A DNA stretch of 64,000 nucleotides, from the NCBI RefSeq assembly GCF_025145645.1, contig NZ_CP102252.1:2728001-2792000 (forward strand), written 5' to 3'. A program made the translations under genes and the position numbers. Below the pieces are notes generated by a model, which was not told the origin of the DNA, ran no database searches, and worked only from the letters and a program-made list of their open reading frames with translations. This document shows, piece by piece, positions 62,980 through 64,000 of this stretch. The DNA is from Alistipes senegalensis JC50. Lineage in GTDB: Bacteria > Bacteroidota > Bacteroidia > Bacteroidales > Rikenellaceae. Every line of letters begins with the position of its first letter. Position 1 is the stretch's first letter.

Positions 62980-63476
62980 GTATCTGTCTCCCTCACCATT
63001 GCCGAGGCGGCTTCGAGCACCGCCTCGTATTCGTATCCGAGCGAAAGCCCGTAGCGTATCAGTTTCGTTTTCAGTTCGTAGGGCGTGGCGGCCCGCACCG
63101 TCCGCGCCTTGCGGGCGAGCATCTGCGCCAGGCGTTCGCCCATGTCCGCGCCTTCGGCCTGCGCCAGCGCCGCGTCGATCAGCTCCCGGCGGATGCCCTT
63201 GCGTTGCAGCGCCGTGCGGATCTTGTATGCGCCCCAGCCGCTCAGCCGCAGCTTTTCGCGCACGAAGGCTTCGGCATAGCGGCCGTCGTCGATGAAACGG
63301 TCGCGGACGAGTTTTCCGAGCACCTGCTCGGCGTCCCGTTCGGCCAGCCCCCAGCCGCGCATCAGCCGCCGGGCGTCGCTCTCCGACTTCTCGGCCCGGG
63401 CGCAGAGCCGCATCAGCGCGGCGAGCGCTTGTTCGGGGGTCTTGTCGCGTCGTTTTTTCACTTCAGCCGGCAGCAT
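62964..63476 (-). CDS. recX: Regulatory protein RecX
   Basis: Controls RecA filaments. 170 residues of three-helix repeats (ALAALMRLCARAEKSESDARRLMRGWGL; LVRDRFIDDGRYAEAFVREKLRLSGWGAYKIRTALQRKGI). Overlaps the prmC end by 19 bp and the M23 start by 16 bp, suggesting one operon prmC-recX-M23. Confidence 0.93.
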   Translation of the reverse strand: MLPAEVKKRRDKTPEQALAALMRLCARAEKSESDARRLMRGWGLAERDAEQVLGKLVRDRFIDDGRYAEAFVREKLRLSGWGAYKIRTALQRKGIRRELIDAALAQAEGADMGERLAQMLARKARTVRAATPYELKTKLIRYGLSLGYEYEAVLEAASAMVRETDTCEDF

Positions 63477-64000
63477 ATCATGCGGGGTTTGTCGAAAAGG
63501 TCCCTATGGACCGCGATGTCGGTATATCTTTCGCCCTCCAGCATGCGGACGATTTCGTCCGCGGCGTGTTCGTAAATCTCGAACCAGAGCCGTCCGCCGG
63601 GTACGAGCATCCGCCGCCCTGCCTGCGCGATGGCCCGGTAGAAGCGGATGCGGTCATCGTCCGGGACGAACAGCGCCACGGCGGGTTCGTGGTCGCGGAC
63701 GTTGGGGTGCATCTCCGCGCGGTCGCTTTCGGGCACATAGGGCGGGTTCGACACGATCGCGTCGAAACGCTCCGGGAATGCCTCCGCCAGTCCGCCGAGC
63801 GCGTCGGCCTTGCGGAGCGTGACCCGGGCGTCGAGCGTCCGGAAATTCTCCGCGGCGACGGCCAGCGCGTCGTCCGAAATATCGGCCGCGAAAATCTCCG
63901 CGTCGGGAAGCCCCAGCGCCAGCGATGCCGCGATACAGCCGCTTCCGGTCCCCACGTCGAGAATCCTCCGGGACCCGCGCTCGCCGCGCAGCACCCGGTC
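63458..64000 (-). CDS. prmC: Peptide chain release factor N5-glutamine methyltransferase (5' end outside window)
   Basis: Methylates the GGQ Gln of release factors. The visible 181 codons hold SAM motif VGTGSGCIAASLAL, the post-I Asp (FAADISDDAL) and the NPPYVPESD active-site motif. The frame runs off the window end. Identification firm. Confidence 0.94.
   Translation of the reverse strand, partial: DRVLRGERGSRRILDVGTGSGCIAASLALGLPDAEIFAADISDDALAVAAENFRTLDARVTLRKADALGGLAEAFPERFDAIVSNPPYVPESDRAEMHPNVRDHEPAVALFVPDDDRIRFYRAIAQAGRRMLVPGGRLWFEIYEHAADEIVRMLEGERYTDIAVHRDLFDKPRMICCRLK

Overview
The window reads as chromosome of a GC-rich member of the Bacteroidales, most like Alistipes (Rikenellaceae). 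The reasons are a SusC/SusD pair, promoters of the Bacteroidetes type (TTTG, about 19-20 nt, TAnnTTTG), few Shine-Dalgarno sites, homodimeric glycyl-tRNA synthetase, pyruvate phosphate dikinase, a Bacteroidetes-style long ribosomal protein S16, and GC-rich codon use. The genus is an inference. Host genes freely end in TGA, so the host uses the standard bacterial code.

Layout. 1-7400: end of dnaJ, a small membrane protein with mutL, rhomboid protease with an EEP-fold membrane protein, YhcH-family protein, a Bcr/CflA exporter and a small secreted protein. 7500-11760: sodium-pump decarboxylase beta subunit with a small membrane partner, UDP-glucose dehydrogenase, and an FprA-type flavodiiron protein. 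11885-16481: a SusD/SusC pair with no glycan-degrading enzymes beside it; susC has a run of nine G in its signal-peptide codons. 16878-26615: an AT-rich island of about 9.7 kb between two tRNA-Phe(GAA) genes. 26800-30920: DNA polymerase IV, a DUF1848 protein, a tandem array of 89-bp promoter repeats, a GNAT enzyme and Hsp20. 31054-41993: LutABC-type lactate oxidation operon, a flavodoxin/ferredoxin protein, nitroreductase-like lipoprotein, NUDIX hydrolase, cysteine desulfidase family enzyme, histidine phosphatase, Kdo transferase, YraN and prephenate dehydrogenase. 42000-50900: peptidase E, the acpP-fabF-rnc-radC cluster, a BACON-type lipoprotein, glyS-ruvX-def and two small envelope genes. 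50940-64000: small outer-membrane barrel, ppdK, secreted EEP-like protein, XRE regulator, SGNH hydrolase, mnmA-rimM, rpsP, tRNA-Arg(UCU), a PD-(D/E)XK-like protein, response regulator, M23 peptidase, recX and the 3' part of prmC.

The island is the unusual part. A tyrosine integrase sits beside the left tRNA-Phe. Two AGTTAAACC boxes spaced 12 bp apart occur just inside each end. A tandem array of six degenerate 32-33 bp repeats lies upstream of an SF2 helicase gene, which suggests an integrated replicon or phage satellite. The helicase frame (19655-21448) contains four in-frame TGA codons, and an unrelated downstream gene (25818-26282) contains three. All seven fall where Trp is plausible, and neither frame has a TAA, TAG or frameshift before its terminal TAA. 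Between them lie a BspA-type lipoprotein gene with a one-base frameshift and, upstream of it, two inverted copies of a hairpin motif whose stems differ by compensatory changes while the loops are conserved. Whether the TGA codons reflect UGA-to-Trp recoding or peculiar gene decay cannot be settled from the sequence alone.
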